From: Oehlia diaphana
Taxonomy: Eukaryota > Glomeromycota > Glomeromycetes > Glomerales > Glomeraceae
DNA length: 64,000 nucleotides
Direction of reading: 5' to 3'
NCBI GenBank assembly: GCA_003833135.1
Contig: QZLH01000115.1
Location: 73,580 to 137,579 of the forward strand
Part shown: piece after piece, positions 11,217-22,330 of the stretch
Numbering within the stretch: the first letter of the stretch is position 1
Layout of the letters: each line of letters opens with the position of its first letter
Program-made: the position numbers and the translations under genes
Notes under the pieces: model-generated
Database searches by the model: none
What the model was told of the DNA's origin: nothing
The model's input: the letters and a program-made list of their open reading frames with translations, nothing else

Positions 11217-13029
11217 ACGTCCAATAAAGCAAACAAATTTAAGAAGAATAAGGTTAGGTTTTTTTCTTGGAAAGGGTATTAGAATTATGGACAAGTGGAG
11301 AATTATTGTCTAAATTTCGCGTACGTTCCTACATAGAAAATTAATTATAATCAGAAAATAGCTATAACCCGAAAACAGAAGAAAAAATATTAGAAAATCA
11401 AAAAAAAAAAAATTTTAAAAAAATTATTATTAATTAGTAATAGGTAACAAAAATTTGTAGACTTAAATACAATTAGTTTTTTTAGTCTTATAGATTAGTA
11501 ATAATAATTTTAGATAGATCGGTTAGTTATAAGGTTATCGATTTATCGATACCTCGAGGTATTTTATTATGTAACCTATATGATTATAAATAATTAATAA
11601 AATGCGTTACTAATTAAAAAAAAAAAGTTTCATCATTTTATGGAATATCCTCATCCTCCTAAGAAGAGAATTCATTAATATATATTTAATGAAAGAATTT
11701 TAGAATCAAGTTCAAAAGAATATACGGTAAAGTTAATTTTCTCGAAATATTAAAAGTCTAGGAGATTTATATATCATATTTTTACAAACTCCTGTAAAAA
11801 AAACAGCGATATATTAACACAGAGAGACAAAGCATGTGACAATTATGATAAAAGTACTAGTTTTCTATTTTGTTTTCCTTTTTTATGTTTTAATTACTCT
11901 ATATTTGTAATCGTTAAAAAAAAAAGGTTTAACAGATAGAGAAACTGATCAAACTAATCACGTGTAAAAAACGTAGATACGCATGTATTACAAAACATTG
12001 GATAATAGATTTGATATTGAAAGGTGAGATTTTTTAGTAAAGTCGAAATCGATTTTATAATTATAAATCATTAAATATCACGGTAATTTAAAAAAATTAG
12101 AATTGTACATAAAAATCATAATATATGTTATTTCGGCTGGAGAATAACCGAACAATATCTCTTGTGAGTTAAAAGCAGCAGTACATTACGTGAATATGAT
12201 TTTGAAGTTAATGATAAATTTAATTTTATAAACGTATTGGTACGACAATGGTACGTCATTAAATAAACCAATAAATGATGATATTCCTACAGGTAAATTT
12301 GTAAGACGACGAAAATACTGTACCATGATATGATTGATACGTTGATACGACAAACAAATTTTTTTATTGTGATTATTTTTTAAATATTTGGAGTTTGTAT
12401 TCATCAGAATTCTTTCTCTCCTCTCATTTAGGTTTCTTCAAAAAAAGATTCCCATTTATATTTTTAGAACCTACTATATTATTATAAGTAGAAAGTATAT
12501 AGTAAGAAAAGGAAATACTTAAATATATTAAAAACCACATTTCAATGTGAAATATCTTAAATTTGTTGTATAATATTAATTTTTTAAGAAGTTTATTAAA
12601 GGAGTATAAATAAATGTAAATGAGAAATAAGAATATAAACAATAATTTGATTGTAGTATTTGAACTTTGGCAATTAGAAAGGATAGAAAAAGTAGAAAAT
12701 TAGGACTATTATGAGGAATTTGAGCAAAGGAAGATAAGGTTATATATTAGGCTCATGGTAATTATGTAAAGTCAGTAAAAGAAGGGAATTAGAGTAAATT
12801 ATATATTTTTTAAATTTGGTAATAAAATCCTTGATAGTATAAGAAATTTTAGGTAATACAGTCATTTGAATTTTGGTAATTTTGGTTAGAACTATTCAAA
12901 TATGATTTGCTTAGACATTCTATTTCTAAAATAGTCCTATTTTTTTCTATATTTACTTTATACAATAAGTAAAAGTAGTTATAATATGATTATTCATCCA
13001 TAATACTAGGAAACGGTAACCGTTAATGC
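11217..13029. other. Intergenic, no gene recognised
   Basis: Very AT-rich sequence with several homopolymers. Short frames at 12186-12404 and 12424-12642 (minus) are low-complexity Ile/Phe/Tyr-rich translations and are not credible genes. Confidence 0.45.
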
Positions 13030-13039
13030 GTCCAAAGCG

Positions 13040-13642
13040 AACTCCCCCAGCGTAACCAACAAAAAAGCTCGGGCACGTGATATAAAGTGTGGCGTCTAAA
13101 TTTTATTGGTTAATCTTGTGTAACATCTAACTTTGGAAAAAAAACATTCGCGAAAAAATTCAGACTTTTAATATTTAAGTAACTTTATAGTAAAAAGAGT
13201 AAAAAGTCAATAAAAAATAAATTTTTTAAGTTTTAAATAGTTTTATTATATTATTATTGTAAACAATACAGAAAAATTTTTACTTTATGTATTTATGAGA
13301 TAAAAAATTTTTATTTCTCTGTTTTTAAAATTCTCTGAATAACTGATAAAGTTTAATACTTGCTAAAACAAACTTTAAATATTAATATTTTACGTTTCTT
13401 TGAAATTTTTATTGTTTATAATATATGTGATAAAAATAATAAAGGAAATAAATAAAAAAATAAAAAAAAATAAAAAGAAAAGACAGTATTTATAATATAG
13501 GTTTTTAAGGTTTCACAAAAATAAAATGTACAAAGAAATAGGTGAACGGGAAAAAAAAATATTTATATATATCGCATTAAACACGGCCACATCACGAATC
13601 ACGTGCCCGAGCTTTTTTTTGTTGGTTACCGCTGGGGAAGAT
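13040..13642. mobile_element. Mutator-like non-autonomous TIR element, copy 1 (603 bp)
   Basis: Terminal inverted repeats of about 42-45 bp. The left end reads CCCCAGCGTAACCAAC, then A-run, then GCTCGGGCACGTGAT. The right end is its reverse complement with one extra G and two extra A. A 10-bp direct repeat GTCCAAAGCG flanks the element at 13030-13039 and 13643-13652. Long TIRs with 9-10-bp duplications fit Mutator-like elements. The interior is AT-rich with no transposase. A second copy lies at 18164-19036. The 5'-truncated ion-channel copy begins about 75 bp beyond its right duplication. Confidence 0.85.
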
Positions 13643-13726
13643 GTCCAAAGCGTCATAAATTACATGCTCATAAAAATTAAATTATACGAAATTAACGAAA
13701 TTAACGAAATTAAATGACATAAGATA

Positions 13727-15020
13727 TTTTAAATGGCTTACCTATGGATATGTTTATCACATTATAATCATGTCTGGACACGCATTTTTAGCTGTGAGCT
13801 TTAGTTTTGCTGCCAATACAGCTATTTTTGATCAATCTCAGTATAGGTATGCAGCTCATAGAGAACAACTTCTGCGAATTTCGATTACATTTGGATTCTT
13901 TTATCTGTTTTTTATGCTTCGTAAGTTTGCTTACAAGATGTTTCGTGACACCCGTAATTTACTCAGAGATTATGAGCTGATGATTAGTATGAAATCAATG
14001 TTTAATTTTACTTCACATCATTTTCACTAATTATAAAAATTATTTAATTATTTACATATGCTTAAAATATTATAGGTATATTTGTGTATTCGTTTACGAT
14101 TTACACTTCTGTTCTTTGGCTTCGAACAAGTAAAGCGGGTGACATAAATTATCAGATAATTCCATACCTGTCTTTTTCATGCCTATTTTTATTTTTGAAG
14201 TTATTATCATTTTTTAATATAACCAGGTTTTATGGTCCATGTTACATAATCCTCATTAAAATTTCGGAACAGCTACGGTTTTTCTTTATTTGCATCATAT
14301 TGATGATTTTATTTAGTTACGCACTCGCGTTTTATGTTCTATTATCACCAAAATCGAGTTATTCTTTAGACAAACGTGTAGTTAACGATGACCCTAATAA
14401 TCCTTGGAATTTGATCCCTACTTATCAAGTATATGAAAATGAAACTACTAACGTTTTAAATAATAATTTATTTATTTTACAAAAACCTGATGAAAACACA
14501 AACACGTTTACAGACTTCTCTACTTCATTTTTTGCAACGAGCTTATTACTCACAGGTATACTTATATTTATTTTTCACTAAAAAAAAGTATTCAACGATA
14601 GTTAATTTATCCAATTATTAGGCGACACGAGTTCATTTTCCAATTGGCCATTTGAAAAAAATCCGTCGCTAGTGATATTGATGAGTTCCTTTATAGTCAT
14701 GATGATTATATTTATGTTGAATGTTTTTATTACGCTATTTAGTGAGGTGATGAAAGATGATGATGTTCAAGCTTCATATTGGAAAATGATGGCGGAGGTA
14801 TAATACCGTTATTAATTAATATAAAATTCTTGCACTTGAAAATACTAAAATTTTCAATTTCTTGTAGGTTGTAGCTGATATTGAATTATTTTACCTATTA
14901 CCATGTCAGAGACGTTGGCGAAAATGGTTTCCTGAAGTATTGTATGTCTATTTATTATTAAATTATTTATTTAAACTTTTTTTTTGATTATTTTTTTTTT
15001 TTTTTTTTTTTTTATTTAAT

Positions 15021-15054
<34 letters not shown>

Positions 15055-15270
15055 TTTTTTTTTAAAAAAAAAAAAAAAAAAATTCGATTTTTTTTTGATT
15101 TTTTTTTTTTTTTTTTTGATTTATAATTAATTAATTTTTTCAGATATTTTAATGCTAATTTTAATGAAGTTCAAGAAGAAATTGAAAAATTACTTATTAA
15201 GGATAATTGGAGTAAAAATGAATTTCCGGAAATGAAACAAGATTTATTAAACAAACTCAAGATTCAATAG
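13727..15270 (+). pseudogene. 5'-truncated ion-channel paralogue (copy 2)
   Basis: Homology to the 6235-10047 gene starts abruptly near 13727 at FKW.TYGY, the first transmembrane segment; the WD40-like and helical regions are absent. Proposed exons are about 13727-13986, 14076-14555, 14622-14797, 14868-14941 and 15144-15270, at the same positions and phases as in the intact copy. The pore segment LLLTGDTSSFSNWP and the tail EFPEMKQDLLNKLKIQ are kept. The last intron (14942-15143) contains long T-runs. The exon frames are open, so a short channel-like protein could be made, but no start context or N-terminus is visible. I call it a pseudogene or partial copy. Confidence 0.8.
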
Positions 15271-16855
15271 AATTAGACTTATTTAATTAAGTGATAGATA
15301 ACGTAATTTTGACCAAAATTAACATTGTAATAGCGTAGAGTTTTTCTTCGAATTCATATCGATAATTATTTATTTTTTGTAATAATATCTCACAATATTT
15401 TATAAATTTATTCATTTATTCGCTATCATTAACCAATAAATCACGTTTATATTACCCAAATTAAAATAAACAAAGGAATGAAAATGAAAAAATAATCTAA
15501 TTTTTTTCATAGCTTCGCGTATTTTCTTGTGGTTAAATCGGATTCGGATTTTATTGTTGGAGTGGTTCAGTTCATATAGACATCGGGAATTGTACTGAAT
15601 TTATTGAACTCAAGAAGAGATTTTAAACAATAACTGAATAAAGGAAAAATTATCTTTAAAAATTAATTATTTTTATTACGTGTATTGACTAGTGCTTTTT
15701 CGCACGAGCCGGAGCCAGCTCGCGATCTCCGAGACTAAGCAAAATTATATGATCATCAGCAAATTCTATATTTAAAATCTATTAATTCGTCGGACTCGAG
15801 CCGGCTCGAGCCAAGCTACCTTACAGTAAGGCTCGGCTCGGCTCGGCTTGGTCAAATAATTATGAAAATGCAAAATGCGACAATAAGATTAAGATATAAG
15901 TCAAGAACGAAAAATAATAACAATCCATATAACTTGTGAAAAACGAAATAATTATAAATCTTTGAAAAATGAGGCGGCATTTTTTTTTTAGTAATTGAGT
16001 GAAATTTAATAATTTATAGTTTGATTTCATGAGGCCCATCATGAAAAAAAAATGATCATTTAACGTGATGCGACTGATGCATGTAGATAAAGTATGTCAC
16101 TTTTATGCAATAAATTTCTTCTTTTTTCTCTTAAAACTTTTTATGAAATATTTCTGGAAAATTATGGATAGTTAGAAGTAAAACCTACTAATTAAGTTAT
16201 ATAAGTTTTTAATGTTATATACTGTACATTGTTATATGCACCGAATTTCATTTGATAAATCATTATATTTCACGCTAAATCATAAATGTCCTTTGCAGAT
16301 TTGCTTCTCTAATTGTGTGACTAGCAGCCAGCTGTGGTGTTTCCAGTTTGACTCGGATAACAGTTTTTATCCAGATAGAAACACTAGCCAGCCGTCACGC
16401 TGGCAATTTCCGAAATGATAAAGTTCAATAAAGTAACTATTCGTACGCCTAAATTTTGGTATCATTAATCAAATTATGAAATAGTATGTGATTCATTAAA
16501 ACCTAAACCTAATTGTATTATAGTTATTATAGTCTAAAACTAATTACGTAATTTTTCTAATAGTTAAAATAATAATGAATAAAAATACCGGCTGTGACAC
16601 TTTGTAAAAGTAGCACGGAATGTTTGTAGATTCTTTCTTTTTTTGATAATTCAGCGGGCATTATGTTAATCCGGCCCCGAAAAGTAACTACAAGATCAAC
16701 CAAAATAATAAACATGATGATATTTTTTTTATACGTCTCACAATTATTCTTATTGTAAGTTTCTAAAATAGTAATGTCTCCAGGAATATTTAATATATAA
16801 TATATATTAATTGATTCTTTCATGAGAAAATTTTTTTTTTTAAAAAAAAAGAAAA
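15271..16855. other. Intergenic with GC-rich islands
   Basis: Mostly AT-rich. At 15700-15852 a GC-rich block carries CGAGCC/GGCTCG repeats (GGCTCGGCTCGGCTCGG near 15830) and inverted GAGCCGG motifs, probably a transposon end. At 16321-16400 an imperfect foldback pairs GTGTTTC with GAAACAC and GGATAA with TTATCC. No gene is supported. Confidence 0.45.
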
Positions 16856-16859
16856 AGTT

Positions 16860-17420
16860 TTCCTAATTCCTGACTATCAAGTGAGTGACATTTCCATAGA
16901 AATCGACGATAAAAAATTTTTACCGATGGAATTGACGTCGATATCGATTAAAGTAAACCTATTACGAAGATAGAAATATCTCCTAATGAAGAATACCTTG
17001 TTATTCATAATCAAGAAGATGAATCAATTGTCGGTTGGAATGTACTGTCTGATACAGATAAGCAAAAACACAATACAGTTGGTGGGTCAAAAATCCCATA
17101 GATGATGTATCTCCAAGTGATTATCTAAGTAAATATGAAGATGAATTAATTCATAATACAATTAAGTGGTAAACAAGAATTAACGACGTTAAAATTGTAT
17201 TACAAGTTTTTAAAAGAAATGATGAATAGTAGCAAATGGAGTTCAATATGCAAAAGAATTGAAAAGTTTAATTTTGGAAAAGGATGTTTACTTGGAACAA
17301 AATTAATTGATAACAAATGTTTCTTTAAATTATTTTTGTTAGTATATGGATTTGAATATGATATTATCACAAGATCATAAAAAAATAATTTCAGAAAATA
17401 CTCTACCTTTACCGAATTAA
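16860..17420 (+). pseudogene. Ion-channel paralogue 5' fragment, internally deleted (copy 3a)
   Basis: The leader TCCTAATTCC and the sequence SDISIEI match the start of the intact gene at 6235, but the ATG has become GTG near 16881. WD40-like ISPNEEYLVIHNQ.DESIVGWNV follows, up to about 17085. The sequence then jumps to DDVSPSDYLSKYEDELIHNTIKW, which corresponds to about 7733 in the intact gene, so roughly 1.2 kb is missing. A stop interrupts IKW.TRIND, and one extra base in the SSKWSS region shifts the frame. It ends near the GCLLGTKLIDN segment. It cannot be expressed as a channel. Confidence 0.85.
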
Positions 17421-17749
17421 GTAGTGGTTCTATTAAATTTTATTATTGTTAAACTTTGATTAAATTTCAAGTAAATTATTACTAAATTTTATAGTGAATT
17501 ATGATTAAATTTCAAGTAAATTACAATTAAACTTCAAATAAATTATGATTAATTGTATCTTAAATTTTCAAAAGTCTGGTAGTGATTCTGGTAATACTAA
17601 TAAAAGGTAATCAAATTATTCAATGAACTTTAAATTTAGCACTGTTAAATATTATTAATGTTAAACCCACTTTTTTTTTGTTATCAATTTCATATTGTTA
17701 TCATACACATTATTATATAATTAAACTGAAATCTTCTATTTAATGGTAT
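17421..17749. repeat. Short AT-rich tandem motif and spacer
   Basis: About 17440-17560 repeats a degenerate ATTAAATTTCAAGTAAATTA motif four or five times. The rest is AT-rich spacer. Confidence 0.45.
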
Positions 17750-17978
17750 TACAGCTATTGAATTAGTTTGGGCATTTTGAGGACTATAATTTGATTTCAT
17801 AAATTGACATACAATTCGTTGAACTGGTATAATATTTTCACGTGAAAGTTTTCTACTAGTTAAAAGTTCCCACAGCTCATACCATTATGTTGCAACTCCA
17901 TCAAGAACAAACCTTGTCGTGGAACATTGAAATGATTTATTTTCTATGTTTTTCATCCAATCAACCATGGTGTCCAAC
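17750..17978 (-). pseudogene. Gag-like or unknown ORF fragment
   Basis: On the minus strand one frame reads MLDTMVDWMKNIENKSFQ, then TTRFVLDGVAT, an in-frame TAA, WYELWELLTSRKLSRENI and CQFMKSNYSPQNAQTN. The composition is protein-like rather than random AT-rich. The FVLDGVATxWYE pattern is reminiscent of retroelement gag/capsid cores, but I cannot assign it firmly. It is broken by at least one stop and lacks both ends. Confidence 0.3.
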
Positions 17979-18163
17979 ATATGGTAAATACAATTGAATG
18001 TTTAAATATTGACCACAACTATCCGCTATTTTTCAAAGTTATTTTCATCAATCATAAAAAAGTATTAACATGCACAAAATTGATACACTGTATAACCAAA
18101 ATTGATTCTGTACATTATTTATTATATACCGGACTAAAAGCACGTGATACTGGACCTTCGAAG

Positions 18164-19036
18164 ATCTTCCCCAGTAACACCATCAAAAAAAGCTCGGGCA
18201 TATGATTTTTGAGCATGTGATTTTGTTACATACGGCGCATTAAATATTTATCGCGTATTATTTAAGCTATTATTTAAGCTTTCTTTTCGCGTCTACATTA
18301 CCAAATACCAAGAATACAAATTTTTTAAAATAAATAGTTGGCTTTTTTTCTTTACAATAGCTATAAATCTTTAAAACAAAACTCGCAGAAAATATGAAAC
18401 CTTTAGAAATACCAAGTAAGCAATAATATCAGTTCAACAAACTAAATTGCAACTGTTATTTTGACAGCCTAATTAATGCTACCTTCCTTTCTAGAAGAGA
18501 AAAAACTAGTCTGTATTATAAAGTAGTAAGGAAGTCATATAATCCTATTAATAAATTAGGTGAAGACGTTGAACATTATCAAAATAAGTGAACCATGCCA
18601 TTAAAAATGGAAGGGGGATACTGATAGCACTCATTATTTACAATAATTTATTTTAAATTAATGTATTTTAATAAATTGAAATTGAACAAATTTTATTGTT
18701 TAATTAATATTACATTCTAGTTTAATAAAATAATTACTCTAATTTTGTTAATTTAAAAGAATTTGTTTTTACTCTTATGATTAACATTTATAAAATTTAA
18801 TCATATTCTCAAGCAATCATCTTTGGAGTGGAGACCTTAAAGTAAGGAAAGTTAGTTTAGGCTGAAATACTTATCTTTGAAGATAATATTGACATTGGAG
18901 TATCTTAGGGTTAGGGTAAGGAAGGAAGCTTTTACCTTTGGATTCCTAAGGTCAGATGATAACTGCGTAGTTAGCCACAGTCATATCACATGAATCACGT
19001 GCCCGAGCTTTTTTTGATGGTTACGCTGGGGGAGTT
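18164..19036. mobile_element. Mutator-like non-autonomous TIR element, copy 2 (873 bp)
   Basis: The ends match copy 1: ATCTTCCCCAG then ACCATCAAAAAAAGCTCGGGC at the left, and the reverse complement of AACTCCCCCAGCGTAACCATC at the right. A perfect 9-bp direct repeat CCTTCGAAG flanks it at 18155-18163 and 19037-19045. The interior has no transposase frame and differs in length from copy 1. The outer TIR of the left end has more mismatches than that of the right. Confidence 0.85.
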
Positions 19037-19355
19037 CCTTCGAAGCTCTCTGTCATGTTCCTAGTCACTGCGCTCTATAGGTTTCATTAATCGCATGCAC
19101 TTACTGTATCTCACCTAGACGCTACTCTTAACAAGTTTTAGGCGATAACTATCCTTGTTTCGGTCATTAAAATATTTAATCCAATTAAAATTCCTGATTG
19201 AGGTTAGACATATGCACAATAGCAAACTGTATCGTGTGATCGGCAAGTTTTGTCCCACACTATAATACTGCTTGATTATGTACACTTGATTATCATGATC
19301 CATCTTGACTCATTAAAATGATTATCAGGCAAATAATCAAGATCTCTGAAAGTAT

Positions 19356-19919
19356 ATGAAAACTTATTCCCCAAATTGTCTCTTATTCGCAATATCACTG
19401 AAAAACATGTCAAAACAACATCGACGTCATACTCTAAATCCTTCATATCAGCTACCACCGTCAAATTCTTCTCATCAGCAACCACCTCCTTTTCAGCTGT
19501 CACATCATCATCGACGTCGTAGTCCTTCATATCAGCAACCACCGTCAAATCAACATCGACTTCGTACTCTAAATCCTTCATATCAGCTACCAGCGTCAAA
19601 TTCTTCTCATCAGCAACCACCTCCTTATCAGCTGTCACATCATCATCGACGTCGTAGTCCTTCATATCAGCAACCACCGTCAAATCAACATCGACTTCGT
19701 ACTCTAAATCCGCAACCACCTCCTTAACAGCAACCACCGTCACATCAACATCGACGTCCTAGTCTAAGTCCTTCTCCAAATAATTTTATGTGGATAGACT
19801 ACGACACAATGAAAGCAGTCGGAACGGAAGTAATAAGTGATCAAGGAAATAAGATTGTTCATATAGCATATAAGGCTGAAAGATTCTATTATTTAGGGAT
19901 AGGAAAAGAAATACCTTAA
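19356..19919 (+). pseudogene. His/Pro/Gln-rich repeat ORF interrupted by one TAA
   Basis: A frame starting at 19356 encodes a low-complexity protein built on a 45-residue (135-bp) tandem unit containing PSYQLP.SNSSHQQPPP, QLSHHHRRRSPSYQQPPSN and QHRLRTLNP. One full period can be read from 19501 to 19636. The frame stops at a TAA at 19725-19727, where the repeat unit elsewhere has TAT (CCT TAT CAG). It then continues open to 19919 through PSHQHRRPSLSPSPNNFMW, IDYDTMKAVGTEVISDQGN and ERFYYLGIGKEIP. This is best explained as a single T-to-A nonsense change in an otherwise continuous gene. Function is unknown. Confidence 0.55.
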
Positions 19920-19954
19920 GGCGAATAAAGACTTATAGCACTATAATATGCGAC

Positions 19955-20203
19955 ATGCATATTACCGAGAAAAAGAATGATGGCAGTGATGGTGCCAATG
20001 ACATTCACTACGGACTTGGCGATGGAGTTACGAATGAAGAGATCGGGAACTTTTCTAATAGGAGTGGTGTTCAAGACCAGATTAGATTTGAGAATTTAGG
20101 TAGACTAGTAACTAGTGCAAGAGATTTAAGTTGGTACGATCAAAATCATCGAAAGTTAAACAAAGAATTAGATCAACAATATCGAAATCTCAACAGGGGA
20201 TAA
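19955..20203 (+). CDS. Small hypothetical ORF, 82 aa
   Basis: The frame reads MHITEKKNDGSDGANDIHYG and later SARDLSWYDQNHRKLNKELD. Its composition (charged, Asn/Gly-rich, little Ile/Phe bias) is unlike random AT-rich translation and resembles the preceding repeat ORF, which lies in another frame 35 bases upstream. The two may belong to one decayed gene or transposable element. A purine tract of GGGAAAGG repeats (about 20200-20243) follows directly. Confidence 0.3.
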   Translation: MHITEKKNDGSDGANDIHYGLGDGVTNEEIGNFSNRSGVQDQIRFENLGRLVTSARDLSWYDQNHRKLNKELDQQYRNLNRG

Positions 20204-20527
20204 AGGAAAGGGAAGGGGAAAGGGAAGGGAAGGGAAGGAAAGATGGAAACCGAGAAGAAGCGAGGAATATACAAAAATTTTTGTGAAAATATACAATTAT
20301 TAGTAACACAACATATATTTTGTAAATAACATATATTATCTTTGTTTCTTACGTATTTTTATATTTTTTGTACATATATTTTGATAATAAAGTATTTTTA
20401 TTGTTGACTCAAGATTTGTTAATCCGCGTAAAATTTAGCGAGTGGCATGATATCAAATGTTTTACTGTGTATTGGAAAAATAAAAAATATATTACGTAAT
20501 GATCACGGAGCATTTAATGTTTCAAGT

Positions 20528-20830
20528 TTATTCAATAAGACCCAACTCTCGAAGATGTTTAGGAATAATTAACATGCCTTAAGTCAATATTCTCTTCGCA
20601 TAATTATTTCTTGAGTTGATCACGCATCAACTGCTTCTCAAAGTCTTCCTCATCATCATGGAAATAATTTATATGTTGCACATGCTGCATAACTTGTACT
20701 TCTATAGCAAATTCATGTTGTGGGTAATAGATGTCAAGTTCTCCTTGAGGATGTTTAGAAGTTTTAAAGAAGTCTGGTCGGCGGATGCTGGAAGGCAGGC
20801 CAAGAATGTAAAAATTTTAAGCTTATGCTT
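20528..20830 (-). pseudogene. PD-(D/E)xK / Vsr-like nuclease domain relic
   Basis: Minus-strand reading gives PSSIRRPDFFKTSKHPQGE, LDIYYPQHEFAIEVQ, QHVQHINYFHDDEEDFEKQL and MRDQLKK, then an in-frame TAA, LCEENIDLRHVNY, a second stop, and in a shifted frame HLRELGLIE and the terminal stop at 20528-20530. The LDIYYPxxxFAIEVQ..QH pattern is the core of restriction-endonuclease-like folds (Asp, then Glu-x-Gln). Proteins ending in this domain are frequent in Rhizophagus, as I recall. Two stops and a frameshift make it non-functional. Confidence 0.5.
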
Positions 20831-20851
20831 AATACTATTAAAATTGGCAAC

Positions 20852-21605
20852 CCATTTATGGCCCTTACTACATATCCATTCCTTCTTATCAAGTATTTGA
20901 AAATGAGACTACTGACGTTTTAAAAAATGACTTATTTATTTACAAAAACCTGATGAAAACACAAACATGTTTACAAACTTATCTACTTCACTTTTAGCAA
21001 CAAGTTTATTACTCGGATATATTTTATATATTTTTTTTAGTGAAAATATTCTATAGTTAACGTTTATTCTTTTTTTTTAAATTTGATAGGCGATACAAGT
21101 TCATTATCCAATTGGCCATTTACAAAAAATTCAGCACTTACAATATTGGTGGTTTTATTCATATTTATAAGGACTATATATATTTTGAATGTGTTTATCC
21201 GGTAAGGTGATTTACAGTGACGAGTAACGACATTCAAGCTTCATATTTGAAAATGATGGCAGAGGTATAATGTCGTTATTATTTAACAAGAAGTAATGAA
21301 AATACCAATCATTTTTAATTTCTTATAGCTTATAGCCGAAATCGAGTTATTTACCCATTACCACTTCAGAGACGTTATCAATAGTGGTTTCCTGAAGTAT
21401 TGTATGTTTATTTTTTAATTTATTTATTTTTAATCTCTATTTTTTTGACCTGGTTTATAGTTAATTTATTTTTTCCAGGTATTTTAATGCTAATTTTAAT
21501 GAAGTTCAAGGAGAAATTGAAAAATTAATTATTAAGGATAATTGGAATAGAAATGAATTTCCGGAAATGAAACAAGATTTATTAAACAAACTTAAGATTC
21601 AATAG
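20852..21605 (+). pseudogene. Ion-channel paralogue 3' fragment (copy 3b)
   Basis: Matches the last exons of the intact channel: SYQVFENETTDVLKNDLFI, then a one-base loss in TTTATTTACAAAAACC. The pore region is damaged (LLLGY in place of LLLTG), then GDTSSLSNWPFTKNSAL, a shortened S6 region, and ELITIKDNWNRNEFPE reaching LKIQ and the stop at 21603-21605. The intron positions of the family are visible at the same points. It may be the far end of the 5' fragment at 16860-17420, separated by the second Mutator-like insertion and other debris. Confidence 0.78.
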
Positions 21606-22320
21606 ATTTAGGCAAAAAGTACAATTTTAATTCCAGTAGAAGTAAAACGTAATTTTAGTCAGAATTAACAATATAAAATATAAATCTTTTGTTTCAGATT
21701 CACATTTATTTTGTTTGTAATAAATATCATTTTATTATTTATCAAATATAATAAATTTATTTATTCTATTAAACTAATAATCCATTACCCAAAGTAAGTT
21801 AAGGAAACTTAAACATCGGAATTTTTTCTGATGAAATTTTTGTTTAAATTTGTAAGATGTCACATTCATATAAATATCGGTTGATCTATATTTATTGAAC
21901 TCAAGTAAAACTAAATGAGAAATTCCTTTAATATTCAAAATAGGATTGTTAATAATTACATAAAATTTAGTTATATCGGGACAGCACCAGTTCAGTATGG
22001 ATCGTGTTTGTAATGCAGATCTACTAATGTACATCCTTACGATCTATTCCTATTAGCATATTTAAAAGAGCTCACCTAACAGACTAGGCTGAATGATGTT
22101 GATCATCACATGAACTATGAATGTGTGACAGTTCTGTGTTCGATTATGACATTTGACATTTCAATTTTCTTTTTTTTTTTCTCCTTTAGTAAAAGTCCGA
22201 AAGTTCGGGAATTCGTCTTTCTTTTTTTTCTTTTGTCGGGATATGTTAATTAAAATTTTAATATATGCCATATATAATGATATACAGCAAAATGAGAGAA
22301 TGAAAGTAGTAGCATCAAAC
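21606..22320. other. Intergenic, upstream of the protease
   Basis: AT-rich spacer. Around 22070-22155 a GC-richer stretch has a weak tRNA-like look (GTTCGATTA near 22139), but no cloverleaf can be drawn. No gene is supported. Confidence 0.4.
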
Positions 22321-22330
22321 GTCTTTTTTT

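Noticed and set aside
12186..12642. Two minus-strand frames
   Set aside because: Low-complexity Ile/Phe/Asn-rich translations; no start context or homology.
19276..19743. 155-codon minus-strand frame rich in Asp/Val
   Set aside because: It is the antisense shadow of the His/Pro/Gln tandem repeat; the sense frame is the more natural one and extends beyond the repeat.
22070..22160. tRNA or tRNA-derived SINE
   Set aside because: A GTTCGATTA box resembles a T-loop, but no acceptor, D or anticodon stem can be paired.
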